Of a stretch of 9,196 bases of DNA, positions 1-5,129 are shown piece after piece. Position 1 is the first letter of the stretch. The number at the start of each line of letters is the position of its first letter. Location of the stretch: positions 1 to 9,196 of the forward strand of contig URZN01000031.1 in NCBI GenBank assembly GCA_900552345.1. Reading direction: 5' to 3'. The DNA is from an uncultured Collinsella sp. (GTDB lineage Bacteria > Actinomycetota > Coriobacteriia > Coriobacteriales > Coriobacteriaceae). Below the pieces are notes generated by a model. The model had not been told where the DNA came from. It worked only from the letters and a program-made list of their open reading frames with translations, and ran no database searches. Both the position numbers and the translations under genes were made by a program.

Positions 1-1
1 G

Positions 2-307
2 GCCTATCCTGCTGGGTCGGGCAAGACCATTTGGTGCTTTACCGGTGACGTGCTCGAGGAGCTTATGCCGGGTGGCCGTCATCATACCGAGGTGACGGAC
101 CGTATCCTGGCCTGCCTCGACATGTTGGTGGACGGCCCGTTCGTTCAGGATCTGTACGATATCTCGTTGCGCTTTAGGGGCTCGAGCAATCAGCGCGTGA
201 TCGACATGAACGCCACGCGCACTCGTGCTGCACGTGAGGGCGTTGCGCTTTGCGATGCTGTGGAGCTTTGGCGGGACGATCCGGTCTATTCGACCCATAC
301 TATGTAG
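2..307 (+). CDS. nrdG: Anaerobic ribonucleotide reductase activating protein, C-terminal part (5' truncated)
   Basis: Radical-SAM activase that installs the glycyl radical on NrdD, the class III (oxygen-sensitive) ribonucleoside-triphosphate reductase. Only the last 101 residues are present; the frame is open through base 2, so the start and the N-terminal CxxxCxxC iron-sulfur motif lie outside the window. Visible family signatures are GKTIWCFTGD near the left edge, followed by LDMLVDGPFVQDLYD and the highly characteristic LRFRGSSNQRVIDM block close to the C-terminus. The stop is TAG at 305-307. An internal GTG at 50 is not the true start, because the conserved sequence runs upstream of it. 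The partner nrdD would be expected to the left. Presence of this gene implies anaerobic dNTP synthesis. The family call is confident; the C-terminal length looks normal. Confidence 0.9.
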   Translation, partial: AYPAGSGKTIWCFTGDVLEELMPGGRHHTEVTDRILACLDMLVDGPFVQDLYDISLRFRGSSNQRVIDMNATRTRAAREGVALCDAVELWRDDPVYSTHTM

Positions 308-330
308 CTGGCAGAGGTTGCGTGCCGGCG

Positions 331-339
331 TGGTACCAT
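331..339 (+). promoter_or_regulatory. Candidate extended -10 promoter of folE
   Basis: In the 67-nt gap between nrdG and folE the sequence TGGTACCAT has the TGn extension directly before a -10-like TACCAT (334-339). No good -35 is visible at 16-18 bp, which is tolerable for an extended -10 element. Transcription would begin near 346, giving a leader of about 29 nt. Found by eye; folE could also be read through from nrdG. Confidence 0.35.
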
Positions 340-374
340 AGCGCGAACGCGAAATCGAAAAAAGTGAGGCCCAG

Positions 375-932
375 ATGGTCGATCAGGAAAAAGTCGAGAC
401 TGCCATTAAGCTGCTGCTTGAAGGTATAGGCGAGGACCCAACTCGTGAGGGCCTGCTGGAGACTCCGGCACGCGTCGCCCGTATGTATGGCGAGATTGCC
501 GGCGGTATGGACCAGAGTGCCGAGGAGCACCTGTCCAAAACTTTTGCCGTCGCTTCGAACGATTTGGTTATCGAGCGCGACATTACGTTCTACTCGCTGT
601 GCGAGCATCATCTGCTGCCGTTTTATGGTAAGGCTGCGATCGGCTATATCCCTAACGGTCGCGTGGCAGGTCTGTCTAAGCTTGCCCGCACGGTTGAGGT
701 CTATGCCCGTCGTCTGCAGCTGCAGGAGCAGCTGTGTGCGCAGGTTGCCGATGCCCTCATGGAATATCTTGCTCCCCAAGGGGCGATTGTGCTGATGGAA
801 GCCGAGCACATGTGCATGACCATGCGCGGCGTGCAAAAGCCCGGCACCAAGACCGTGACGCTCGCTCGTCGCGGCGTCTTTGAGACCGATCCCGCGCTCG
901 AGGAGCGGTTCTTTAGGATGCTGGGTCGTTAG
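375..932 (+). CDS. folE: GTP cyclohydrolase I (type IA)
   Basis: Converts GTP to 7,8-dihydroneopterin triphosphate plus formate, the first committed step of folate and pterin synthesis; a cytosolic homodecamer in characterised members. The 185-residue product is normal family length. Zinc ligands are visible as Cys76 and His79 in [10 protein letters not shown] and Cys147 in [11 protein letters not shown]; catalytic His78 and His145 are also present, matching E. coli Cys110/His112/His113/His179/Cys181. The C-terminal half carries [22 protein letters not shown] and the [11 protein letters not shown] block. The start ATG at 375 has GAGG (366-369) 5 nt upstream. The next gene starts one base after the folE stop, so the two are probably translationally coupled, and folB follows. 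No key residue is missing. Confidence 0.97.
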   Translation: MVDQEKVETAIKLLLEGIGEDPTREGLLETPARVARMYGEIAGGMDQSAEEHLSKTFAVASNDLVIERDITFYSLCEHHLLPFYGKAAIGYIPNGRVAGLSKLARTVEVYARRLQLQEQLCAQVADALMEYLAPQGAIVLMEAEHMCMTMRGVQKPGTKTVTLARRGVFETDPALEERFFRMLGR

Positions 933-933
933 C

Positions 934-1515
934 ATGAGGGTCGTCAACGACTTTACATCGAAGACCGATGAGGGGACGTCGCGTCGCGGTTTTATGGCTT
1001 CGGGCCTGGCGCCTTTTGGCGTCATGCCTCGTATCGATTACATCTGTGCCAATGGCCTGTTCCGGCGGCACCTGGGCAACATTGCACAGTTGGAATCGGG
1101 GCGCATCTTTTGCCGCCACGGTATTGACCATCTGCTGGATGTCGCGCGCATTATGTGGATTAAGAATCTCGAGGAACAGCTCGAATTTGACCGCGAGATC
1201 ATCTACGCCACGGCACTTCTTCACGATATCGGCAAAGATGAACAGTATGAATCGGGTATATCCCATGATGTTGCAAGCGAACGCGTCGCTGATGCGATTC
1301 TCGGCGGCATGCCCGATGACGTGGCGTTTGAGCCGGCCGATGCCGCAGCCATTAAGACGGCCATTCTGGGCCATCGAAAGCTGCGCGTGAACAGCCAACC
1401 GCTTGAGCGTCTGCTCTATGCAGCCGACAAAGCGTCGCGCGCCTGCTTTGCATGCCCCGCGCGCAATGCTTGCAACTGGAGCGATGATAAAAAGAACCTG
1501 TCGATTCGCGTGTAG
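934..1515 (+). CDS. HD-domain phosphohydrolase in the folate cluster
   Basis: Predicted metal-dependent phosphohydrolase of the HD superfamily, 193 residues if started at ATG 934. The HD metal site is visible: His62 in FCRHGIDHLLD, His97-Asp98 in ALLHDIGK, a further His111 in SHDVA, and Asp165 in LYAADKASR. The last 25 residues contain Cys171-x2-Cys174-x5-Cys180 followed by NWSDDKKN, an unusual tail for an HD enzyme. ATG 934 lies one base after the folE stop, which favours coupled translation; TTG 880 would overlap folE and is unlikely. ATG 1024 (MPRIDYIC) is a real alternative, because obvious conservation begins there, but it lacks a ribosome binding site. The substrate is unknown. Position between folE and folB suggests a pterin phosphate (inference). 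The HD family call is strong; the function is open. Confidence 0.85.
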   Translation: MRVVNDFTSKTDEGTSRRGFMASGLAPFGVMPRIDYICANGLFRRHLGNIAQLESGRIFCRHGIDHLLDVARIMWIKNLEEQLEFDREIIYATALLHDIGKDEQYESGISHDVASERVADAILGGMPDDVAFEPADAAAIKTAILGHRKLRVNSQPLERLLYAADKASRACFACPARNACNWSDDKKNLSIRV

Positions 1516-1543
1516 TTATTTTACGCGGTCGGGGTTCTAAACG

Positions 1544-1549
1544 AAGGAG
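1544..1549 (+). promoter_or_regulatory. Ribosome binding site deciding the folB start
   Basis: AAGGAG lies 9 nt before ATG 1559. It supports the long form of FolB with its atypical N-terminal extension, since no comparable site precedes the conserved domain itself. Confidence 0.7.
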
Positions 1550-1558
1550 ACGATCGCG

Positions 1559-2044
1559 ATGAGCAACAAGAAACTGCCCGAGAATGCAACCAAGACTGAA
1601 GGCGCCGAGCTCGCCCGCCGTGGAAGGGGCGAAATATCCACCGCAACGGCGGTGCCCCACGTGAGCTTTGACGATCTGCGCCATGCCGACCGCATTACTA
1701 TCGACGGTCTCGAGGTCTTTGCCAACCACGGCGTGTATCCCGAAGAGAACGCGCTGGGCCAGAAGTTCATCGTGTCCCTGGTGCTCTATGCCGATCTGCG
1801 TGCAGCGGGGGAGCACGATAACCTGGACGCCTCGATTGACTACGGCTCGGTGTGCCACGATGTCGACGGCTATCTGCGCGAACATACGTTTAAGCTCATC
1901 GAGGCGGCAGCCGAGGGGACAGCCCAGATGCTGCTGCGGCGTTATCCCTCGCTGCTTGGTGTGCGCATCAAGCTCGATAAGCCGTGGGCTCCTGTTGGCC
2001 TGCCCCTGGCAAGCTGTGGCGTCGAGATCGAGCGCGTGCGCTAG
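1559..2044 (+). CDS. folB: Dihydroneopterin aldolase with N-terminal extension
   Basis: Cleaves 7,8-dihydroneopterin to 6-hydroxymethyl-7,8-dihydropterin and glycolaldehyde in folate synthesis. The aldolase domain spans about residues 42-161: DRITIDGLEVFANHGVYPEEN, a central SIDYGSVCHDVDGY, LIEAAAEGTAQMLL and the C-terminal KLDKPWAPVGLP. Glu63, Glu115 and Lys141 align by eye with S. aureus Glu22, Glu74 and catalytic Lys100. Family members are usually near 120 residues; here about 40 extra N-terminal residues, polar, charged and low in complexity, precede the domain. The start is backed by AAGGAG at 1544-1549. The gene is 43 nt downstream of the HD-protein gene, so is probably in the folE operon. 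No folK or folP is adjacent; a convergent gene ends 6 nt after the folB stop. Confidence 0.93.
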   Translation: MSNKKLPENATKTEGAELARRGRGEISTATAVPHVSFDDLRHADRITIDGLEVFANHGVYPEENALGQKFIVSLVLYADLRAAGEHDNLDASIDYGSVCHDVDGYLREHTFKLIEAAAEGTAQMLLRRYPSLLGVRIKLDKPWAPVGLPLASCGVEIERVR

Positions 2045-2050
2045 TCGACG

Positions 2051-2827
2051 CTAGAGCTTGTTGAGGGGTGGCTGCTTGAGCCGCTGCGACAGAGCTCTAT
2101 TGTTGGGGCAGTACGTGTCGAGCAGAGCGTGAAACCGCTGATTGTGGCTTGGCTCGAGCAAGTGGACGAGCTCGTGGGCGACAACCATGTCGAGACACTC
2201 GATGGGATAGGCGGCAAGTTCGCGTGCGATGCGAATGGCTCCGGTCTTGGGCGTGCATGAGCCCCAGCGCGTTTTCATGCTGCGCACGGAGACGCGGGCC
2301 ACGGTGACGCCCATTGCGATTTCGTACGCGTGCACAATGTCGCGTAGCGCTGCGGTGACCTCGGATGCATAGAGTTGGTCGATGCGGGTCTGGAGTTCTT
2401 TGGGCGTTAGACCGTCGAGGGCTGTGCGCTGCTTTGCCTGCGCGCGCTCACTTGGCTCGTCGGTACCCATAAAGCTTGCGAAGGTGGCCTGCTTGGGCCG
2501 CGGCGCGGGTGATGCAAAGTTGTGATCGAGTGCGTCCTGTACCGTGATGGGCTTGCCCCAAAGCGCAATGATGGACGAGGGGCTGAGCGGCTCTCGCGCT
2601 GTCGCCTGATGTTGCTCACGCTGGTCAAGTCGGCTGATAATCCAGGCGCTGTTGCGCTTCACAAACGCTTCGATACGCTCGCGGCTGGCGCCGAGCGGTG
2701 CGCTGGCGTGGGCCTCGCCGCTCGATGTGATGCGTAGGTTGAAGTTCTTGACGCGCTTTTTGGTAACGACGACGGGGATGGATGTGCCATCCGGTCGGGA
2801 TACGGTAATCGTAAATTGCTGCGTCAA
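2051..2827 (-). CDS. YgjP-like (DUF45) zinc metallopeptidase
   Basis: Predicted cytosolic zinc metalloprotease of the YgjP/SprT-like group (PF01863 type), 258 residues. The N-terminal part contains the typical KKRVKNFNLRITSSGEAHASAP strand region followed by SRERIEAFVKRNSAWI. The C-terminal half has SVRSMKTRWGSC and the zinc site HELVH (His218, Glu219, His222) with a third His228 ten residues after the first (HELVHLLEPSH). The physiological substrate is unknown in this family. TTG 2827 was chosen because GAAGGA (2834-2839) is 6 nt upstream. The longer starts at ATG 2860 or TTG 2890 have no binding site, and their first codons lie in or beside a strong hairpin (2850-2885). The gene follows the dipeptidase on the same strand and converges with folB. 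Confidence 0.85.
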   Translation of the reverse strand: MTQQFTITVSRPDGTSIPVVVTKKRVKNFNLRITSSGEAHASAPLGASRERIEAFVKRNSAWIISRLDQREQHQATAREPLSPSSIIALWGKPITVQDALDHNFASPAPRPKQATFASFMGTDEPSERAQAKQRTALDGLTPKELQTRIDQLYASEVTAALRDIVHAYEIAMGVTVARVSVRSMKTRWGSCTPKTGAIRIARELAAYPIECLDMVVAHELVHLLEPSHNQRFHALLDTYCPNNRALSQRLKQPPLNKL

Positions 2828-2833
2828 AAGCGG

Positions 2834-2839
2834 TCCTTC
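2834..2839 (-). promoter_or_regulatory. Ribosome binding site deciding a TTG start
   Basis: On the minus strand GAAGGA is followed after 6 nt by TTG 2827. It is the only convincing site near the N-terminus of the metallopeptidase and favours the 258-residue form over the 279-residue one. Confidence 0.6.
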
Positions 2840-2849
2840 AGGTTGGGGA

Positions 2850-2885
2850 CGGGCCGGCATGTCGACCGTTCGGCATACCGGCCCG
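2850..2885 (-). terminator. Hairpin between dipeptidase and metallopeptidase genes
   Basis: Perfect 8-bp outer stem CGGGCCGG (2850-2857) / CCGGCCCG (2878-2885). After one wobble position it continues with 7 more positions, all but one paired, closing on a 4-nt loop at 2866-2869. It lies 16 nt past the dipeptidase stop in the direction of transcription. No T-run follows, so it would be a U-less terminator, an attenuator between the two genes, or an RNA-processing structure. Confidence 0.6.
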
Positions 2886-2901
2886 CTCAAGGGATGTGAA
2901 A

Positions 2902-3915
2902 TTAATAGCGCTCAAAGAAGGCAAGCGCGTTGTCGCTGCAGAGCTTTTGCATCACGGTCTTGCCAAAATGCTTGGAAAGCATGTTCTGGAACTCGGGCAT
3001 CTTGCTGGCATCGGAGAGGAAAGCGGGCACCGTGGCACCGTCCCAGTCGCCGCCGAGCGCGATGGCGTCCTCGCCGCCCAGGTCGAGCCAGTGCTCGATA
3101 TGTGCCGCCAGCTGGTCGAAGGTGACGTCTGCGGCGGTCTTGTCGGTTGCGTCGTTGGAAAGGAACTCGCTGCAGTAGTTGAGGCCGACGATACCGCCCA
3201 TGTCGCGAATGCTGCGGAACTGGTCGTCGGTGAGATTGCGCTTGACGCCGCAGACGGTGCGGGAGTTGGAGTGGCTGGCGACGAAGGGGCGCGTGGCGTG
3301 GGAGACAACCTCGTCAAAGCACTCGTCGTTGAGGTGGGAGACGTCGAGTACCATGCCGGCATGCTCCATCTGCGTAAGTGCCTCGATGCCGGCGGCGGTG
3401 AGGCCGGCGTGGGTATCGTGCCCGCTCGCGAGCGGTCCCTGCGCGTTCCAGCTGAGTGACGACATAAGCACGCCCAAGCTCTTGAGCACCTCGATCAGCG
3501 CGGGGTCCTCGGCAAAGAACGTGGCGTTTTCGATGGTGTGGATGCAAGCGACCTTGCCGTCCTTGAGCGCGGGGCGAATGTCTGCGGCGCTGCGTACGTT
3601 GACCATGCGGTCGTGGTTGAGCATTGCCTGGCCGCTCATATGCGCCATGATTTGCGCCTGGAAGCGCGCGGCGTGGGCGGCGGGAATCTCGTCGGGGACA
3701 AACGTGGCGAAGCACTGTGCCCACGGCGTGTTGCCGATCTTTGCGAGCGAGATGGCGCAGGCGTTGCCCTCGATGAGATCGAAATCTTGCGGATGCGTTT
3801 CGTCGCCGGGGAAATAACCGTCGGTGCCGGCGGTAAAGCGCAGGTCGAGATCGAGCGTGGCCCAGCCGATGCGGTCAGCGGTGTCGCAGTGTAGGTCAAA
3901 TACGGGATATGCCAT
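2902..3915 (-). CDS. Membrane dipeptidase family (M19) peptidase
   Basis: Zinc dipeptidase of the renal dipeptidase family (peptidase M19), 337 residues, near the usual length. Family members hydrolyse dipeptides, some with D-amino acids. The binuclear metal site is visible in order: His9 and Asp11 in FDLHCDT, Glu129 in IHTIEN, His194 in DVSHLN, His215 in ASHSNSRTV, and Asp290 in LGGDWDG. No signal peptide is seen, so a cytosolic enzyme is likely despite the family name. ATG 3915 was preferred over TTG 3945 because GGAGG (3920-3924) is 4 nt upstream. Oriented away from the FKBP gene across a shared 120-nt promoter region. The metallopeptidase gene follows 74 nt downstream behind a hairpin. 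The exact substrate is unknown. Confidence 0.93.
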   Translation of the reverse strand: MAYPVFDLHCDTADRIGWATLDLDLRFTAGTDGYFPGDETHPQDFDLIEGNACAISLAKIGNTPWAQCFATFVPDEIPAAHAARFQAQIMAHMSGQAMLNHDRMVNVRSAADIRPALKDGKVACIHTIENATFFAEDPALIEVLKSLGVLMSSLSWNAQGPLASGHDTHAGLTAAGIEALTQMEHAGMVLDVSHLNDECFDEVVSHATRPFVASHSNSRTVCGVKRNLTDDQFRSIRDMGGIVGLNYCSEFLSNDATDKTAADVTFDQLAAHIEHWLDLGGEDAIALGGDWDGATVPAFLSDASKMPEFQNMLSKHFGKTVMQKLCSDNALAFFERY

Positions 3916-3948
3916 GGTTCCTCCGGTTGCAGCGTTTCTTTGCAAACT

Positions 3949-3966
3949 GTCATTGAATTGTATGAC
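3949..3966. promoter_or_regulatory. Candidate operator: inverted repeat GTCAT-N8-ATGAC
   Basis: Perfect 5-bp inverted repeat with an 8-nt spacer, lying between the divergent dipeptidase and FKBP genes. It overlaps the proposed dipeptidase -10 and lies just upstream of the FKBP -10. A separate 8-bp palindrome, TTTGCAAA, lies at 3939-3946. The regulator is unknown, and the match is short enough to be chance. Confidence 0.25.
3957..3962 (-). promoter_or_regulatory. Candidate -10 box for the dipeptidase gene
   Basis: Read on the minus strand this is TACAAT, five of six to the -10 consensus. Transcription would start near 3950, leaving a leader of about 35 nt before ATG 3915. No clear -35 is seen. 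It overlaps the inverted repeat at 3949-3966. Confidence 0.3.
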
Positions 3967-3971
3967 TAGGG

Positions 3972-3977
3972 TATAGT
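3972..3977 (+). promoter_or_regulatory. Candidate -10 box for the FKBP/UreE-like pair
   Basis: TATAGT matches the -10 consensus at five of six positions. The -35 region at about 17-18 bp upstream is weak (TGTCAT, 3948-3953). Transcription would start near 3984, giving a leader of about 50 nt that contains the GGCGGC/GCCGCC hairpin (3995-4017). Confidence 0.4.
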
Positions 3978-3994
3978 TAGCGCCATATGTTCAT

Positions 3995-4017
3995 GGCGGC
4001 CCGCGTTGTGCGCCGCC
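3995..4017 (+). other. Leader hairpin upstream of the FKBP gene
   Basis: GGCGGC (3995-4000) pairs perfectly with GCCGCC (4012-4017) across an 11-nt loop and ends 8 nt before the ribosome binding site GGAGG (4026-4030). An overlapping alternative stem, CGCCAT (3981-3986) with ATGGCG (3993-3998), shares bases with it. Both cannot form together, and the second may be partly upstream of the transcript start. Confidence 0.35.
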
Positions 4018-4035
4018 CTTATTACGGAGGTTACC

Positions 4036-4464
4036 ATGTCCAACCAGGGCAAGAAGGTCAAGACCCATTATCGCGGCACGCTCGATGACGGCACGCAGTT
4101 CGATAGCTCCTACGATCGCGGCGAGCCGCTGGAGTTCACCTGCGGCGCCGGTCAGATGATCAAGGGCTTCGACGCCGCTGTTGTCGACATGCAGGTGGGC
4201 GAGAAGAAGACCGTGCACATCCCGGCTGCCGATGCCTACGGCGAGCACAATCCCGAGATGGTTATTACCTTCCCGGCCGAGCAGGTTCCCAACATCGAGC
4301 AGATCGAGAAGGGCATGAAGCTCTTCCTGTCCACGCCGAGCGGCATGCCTGTCCCCGCCGTCGTCATTGACGTGACGCCCGAGGCCGTGACGCTCGACGC
4401 CAACCACGAGTTGGCCGGCAAGGACCTCAACTTTGATATTGAGCTCGTCGAGGTCGAGGGCTAG
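4036..4464 (+). CDS. SlyD-like FKBP-type peptidyl-prolyl cis-trans isomerase
   Basis: Prolyl isomerase and likely holdase chaperone, 142 residues, cytosolic. The FKBP fold is interrupted by the insert-in-flap domain typical of SlyD. Residues 1-70 hold VKTHYRGTLDDGTQFDSS, a GAGQMIKGFD active-site loop and IPAADAYGEHNP. The insert covers roughly 71-118 (EMVITFPAEQVP onward to VIDVTPEAVTLD). The FKBP strand resumes at NHELAGKDLNFDIELVEVEG. Compared with E. coli SlyD (196 residues), the histidine/cysteine-rich metal-binding tail is absent. ATG 4036 has GGAGG (4026-4030) 5 nt upstream; TTG 4006 lies inside the leader hairpin and was rejected. The UreE-like gene begins 3 nt after the stop, so the pair is surely co-transcribed. 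Confidence 0.94.
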   Translation: MSNQGKKVKTHYRGTLDDGTQFDSSYDRGEPLEFTCGAGQMIKGFDAAVVDMQVGEKKTVHIPAADAYGEHNPEMVITFPAEQVPNIEQIEKGMKLFLSTPSGMPVPAVVIDVTPEAVTLDANHELAGKDLNFDIELVEVEG

Positions 4465-4467
4465 AGC

Positions 4468-5046
4468 ATGCCTGAACGCTTGGTTTCGACGACATGTTTG
4501 GGAAATCTCAACGATCCGTCCTATGAACTCCTGCTTCGCCGGGAGCTGGGCGGTGTCTTTGAGGTCGATGAGCTACTGCTCGATTGGGACCAGGCTGATG
4601 TATGCGTGTTTGTGGGCGTGACGGAGCTGGGGCGCACGATCGATGTTCGGCTGGATGCTACCGACGGTGGTCGTCTTGCCGACGGCGACGTGCTCGCCAT
4701 TGACCGTTCGGGCGTGGTGCCCGTGGCGGTTGTCGTGCGCCTGCGCAGCGCCGAGGTTTATTTGGTCGAAGTCGACCGCATGGATCCGATTGCGCTCGCG
4801 CATGCGTGCTGGGAGATCGGCAACATGCATGCGCCGCTCTTCCGGGGCGACTCGGACGAGCATACCGTGCGCATGTATACGCCGGTGCAGCCTGTTTTGG
4901 GCCGCATGCTCCGGGGTATCGAGGGCGTTCGCCTCTCGGTGGTTACCCGTGAACTCGATACGGACCGGCGCTTTGCGTCGAGTGCGGCGGAGGTCGTCGT
5001 TAGCATGGCTCCGGACTTTACCATCGTAAAGAAGGCGCGCGGTTAA
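4468..5046 (+). CDS. UreE-like urease accessory / metallochaperone protein
   Basis: 192-residue protein resembling UreE, which delivers nickel to urease. The N-terminal half (about 56-104) matches the UreE N-domain pattern, including RTIDVRLDATDGGRLADGDVL. The C-domain carries DPIALAHACWEIGNMHAPLF and later QPVLGRMLRGIEGVRLSVV, which aligns by eye with K. aerogenes DPFMLAKACYHLGNRHVPLQ and the DDMLRQFG segment. His121 in GNMHAP corresponds to the metal-binding His96 at the UreE dimer interface. The neighbouring His110/His112 (HHDH) are replaced by a TPVQP stretch, and the His-rich tail is missing. There is a longer N-terminus of about 40 residues. Start ATG 4468 has GAGGG (4456-4460) 7 nt upstream. 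It is coupled to the SlyD-like gene; no urease subunit is in view, so its client is unknown. Confidence 0.72.
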   Translation: MPERLVSTTCLGNLNDPSYELLLRRELGGVFEVDELLLDWDQADVCVFVGVTELGRTIDVRLDATDGGRLADGDVLAIDRSGVVPVAVVVRLRSAEVYLVEVDRMDPIALAHACWEIGNMHAPLFRGDSDEHTVRMYTPVQPVLGRMLRGIEGVRLSVVTRELDTDRRFASSAAEVVVSMAPDFTIVKKARG

Positions 5047-5056
5047 CGTGCGTATG

Positions 5057-5101
5057 AGTAAGACGGACTTTGAGAGGCAGCTATTCAAAGTCCGTCTTAC
5101 T
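5057..5101 (+). terminator. Perfect 17-bp hairpin after the UreE-like gene
   Basis: AGTAAGACGGACTTTGA (5057-5073) and TCAAAGTCCGTCTTACT (5085-5101) are exact reverse complements with an 11-nt loop. The structure begins 11 nt after the UreE-like stop and ends 28 nt before the HAD start. No T-run follows on either strand, so it would act as a U-less hairpin terminator, or be a dispersed palindromic repeat. Confidence 0.65.
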
Positions 5102-5129
5102 GTTGATGAGGTGCTTTGGGGGAAAGCAT

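Noticed and set aside
979..1014. Twin-arginine-like SRRGFMASGLAPFG near the N-terminus of the HD protein
   Set aside because: The sequence fits the Tat consensus at SRRGFM, but no adequate hydrophobic segment or cleavage site follows, the HD domain is a cytosolic type, and this stretch may not even be translated if ATG 1024 is used.
300..1025. Long minus-strand open frame (241 codons) across folE
   Set aside because: It is antisense to a clear GTP cyclohydrolase I, has no recognisable domain, and long shadow frames are expected in GC-rich coding DNA.
2896..3459. Plus-strand open frame (187 codons) opposite the dipeptidase gene
   Set aside because: Antisense shadow of an M19 peptidase with all metal ligands; its product is Val/Gly/Ala-rich without domain signatures.
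3987..4082. Possible 33-codon leader ORF starting ATG 3987 and overlapping the FKBP start
   Set aside because: No ribosome binding site, no run of regulatory codons, and much of it is the FKBP gene in another frame.
5070..5129. Longer start (TTG 5070) for the HAD phosphatase
   Set aside because: It lies inside the 17-bp hairpin, adds residues not typical of the family, and ATG 5130 has a suitable binding site.
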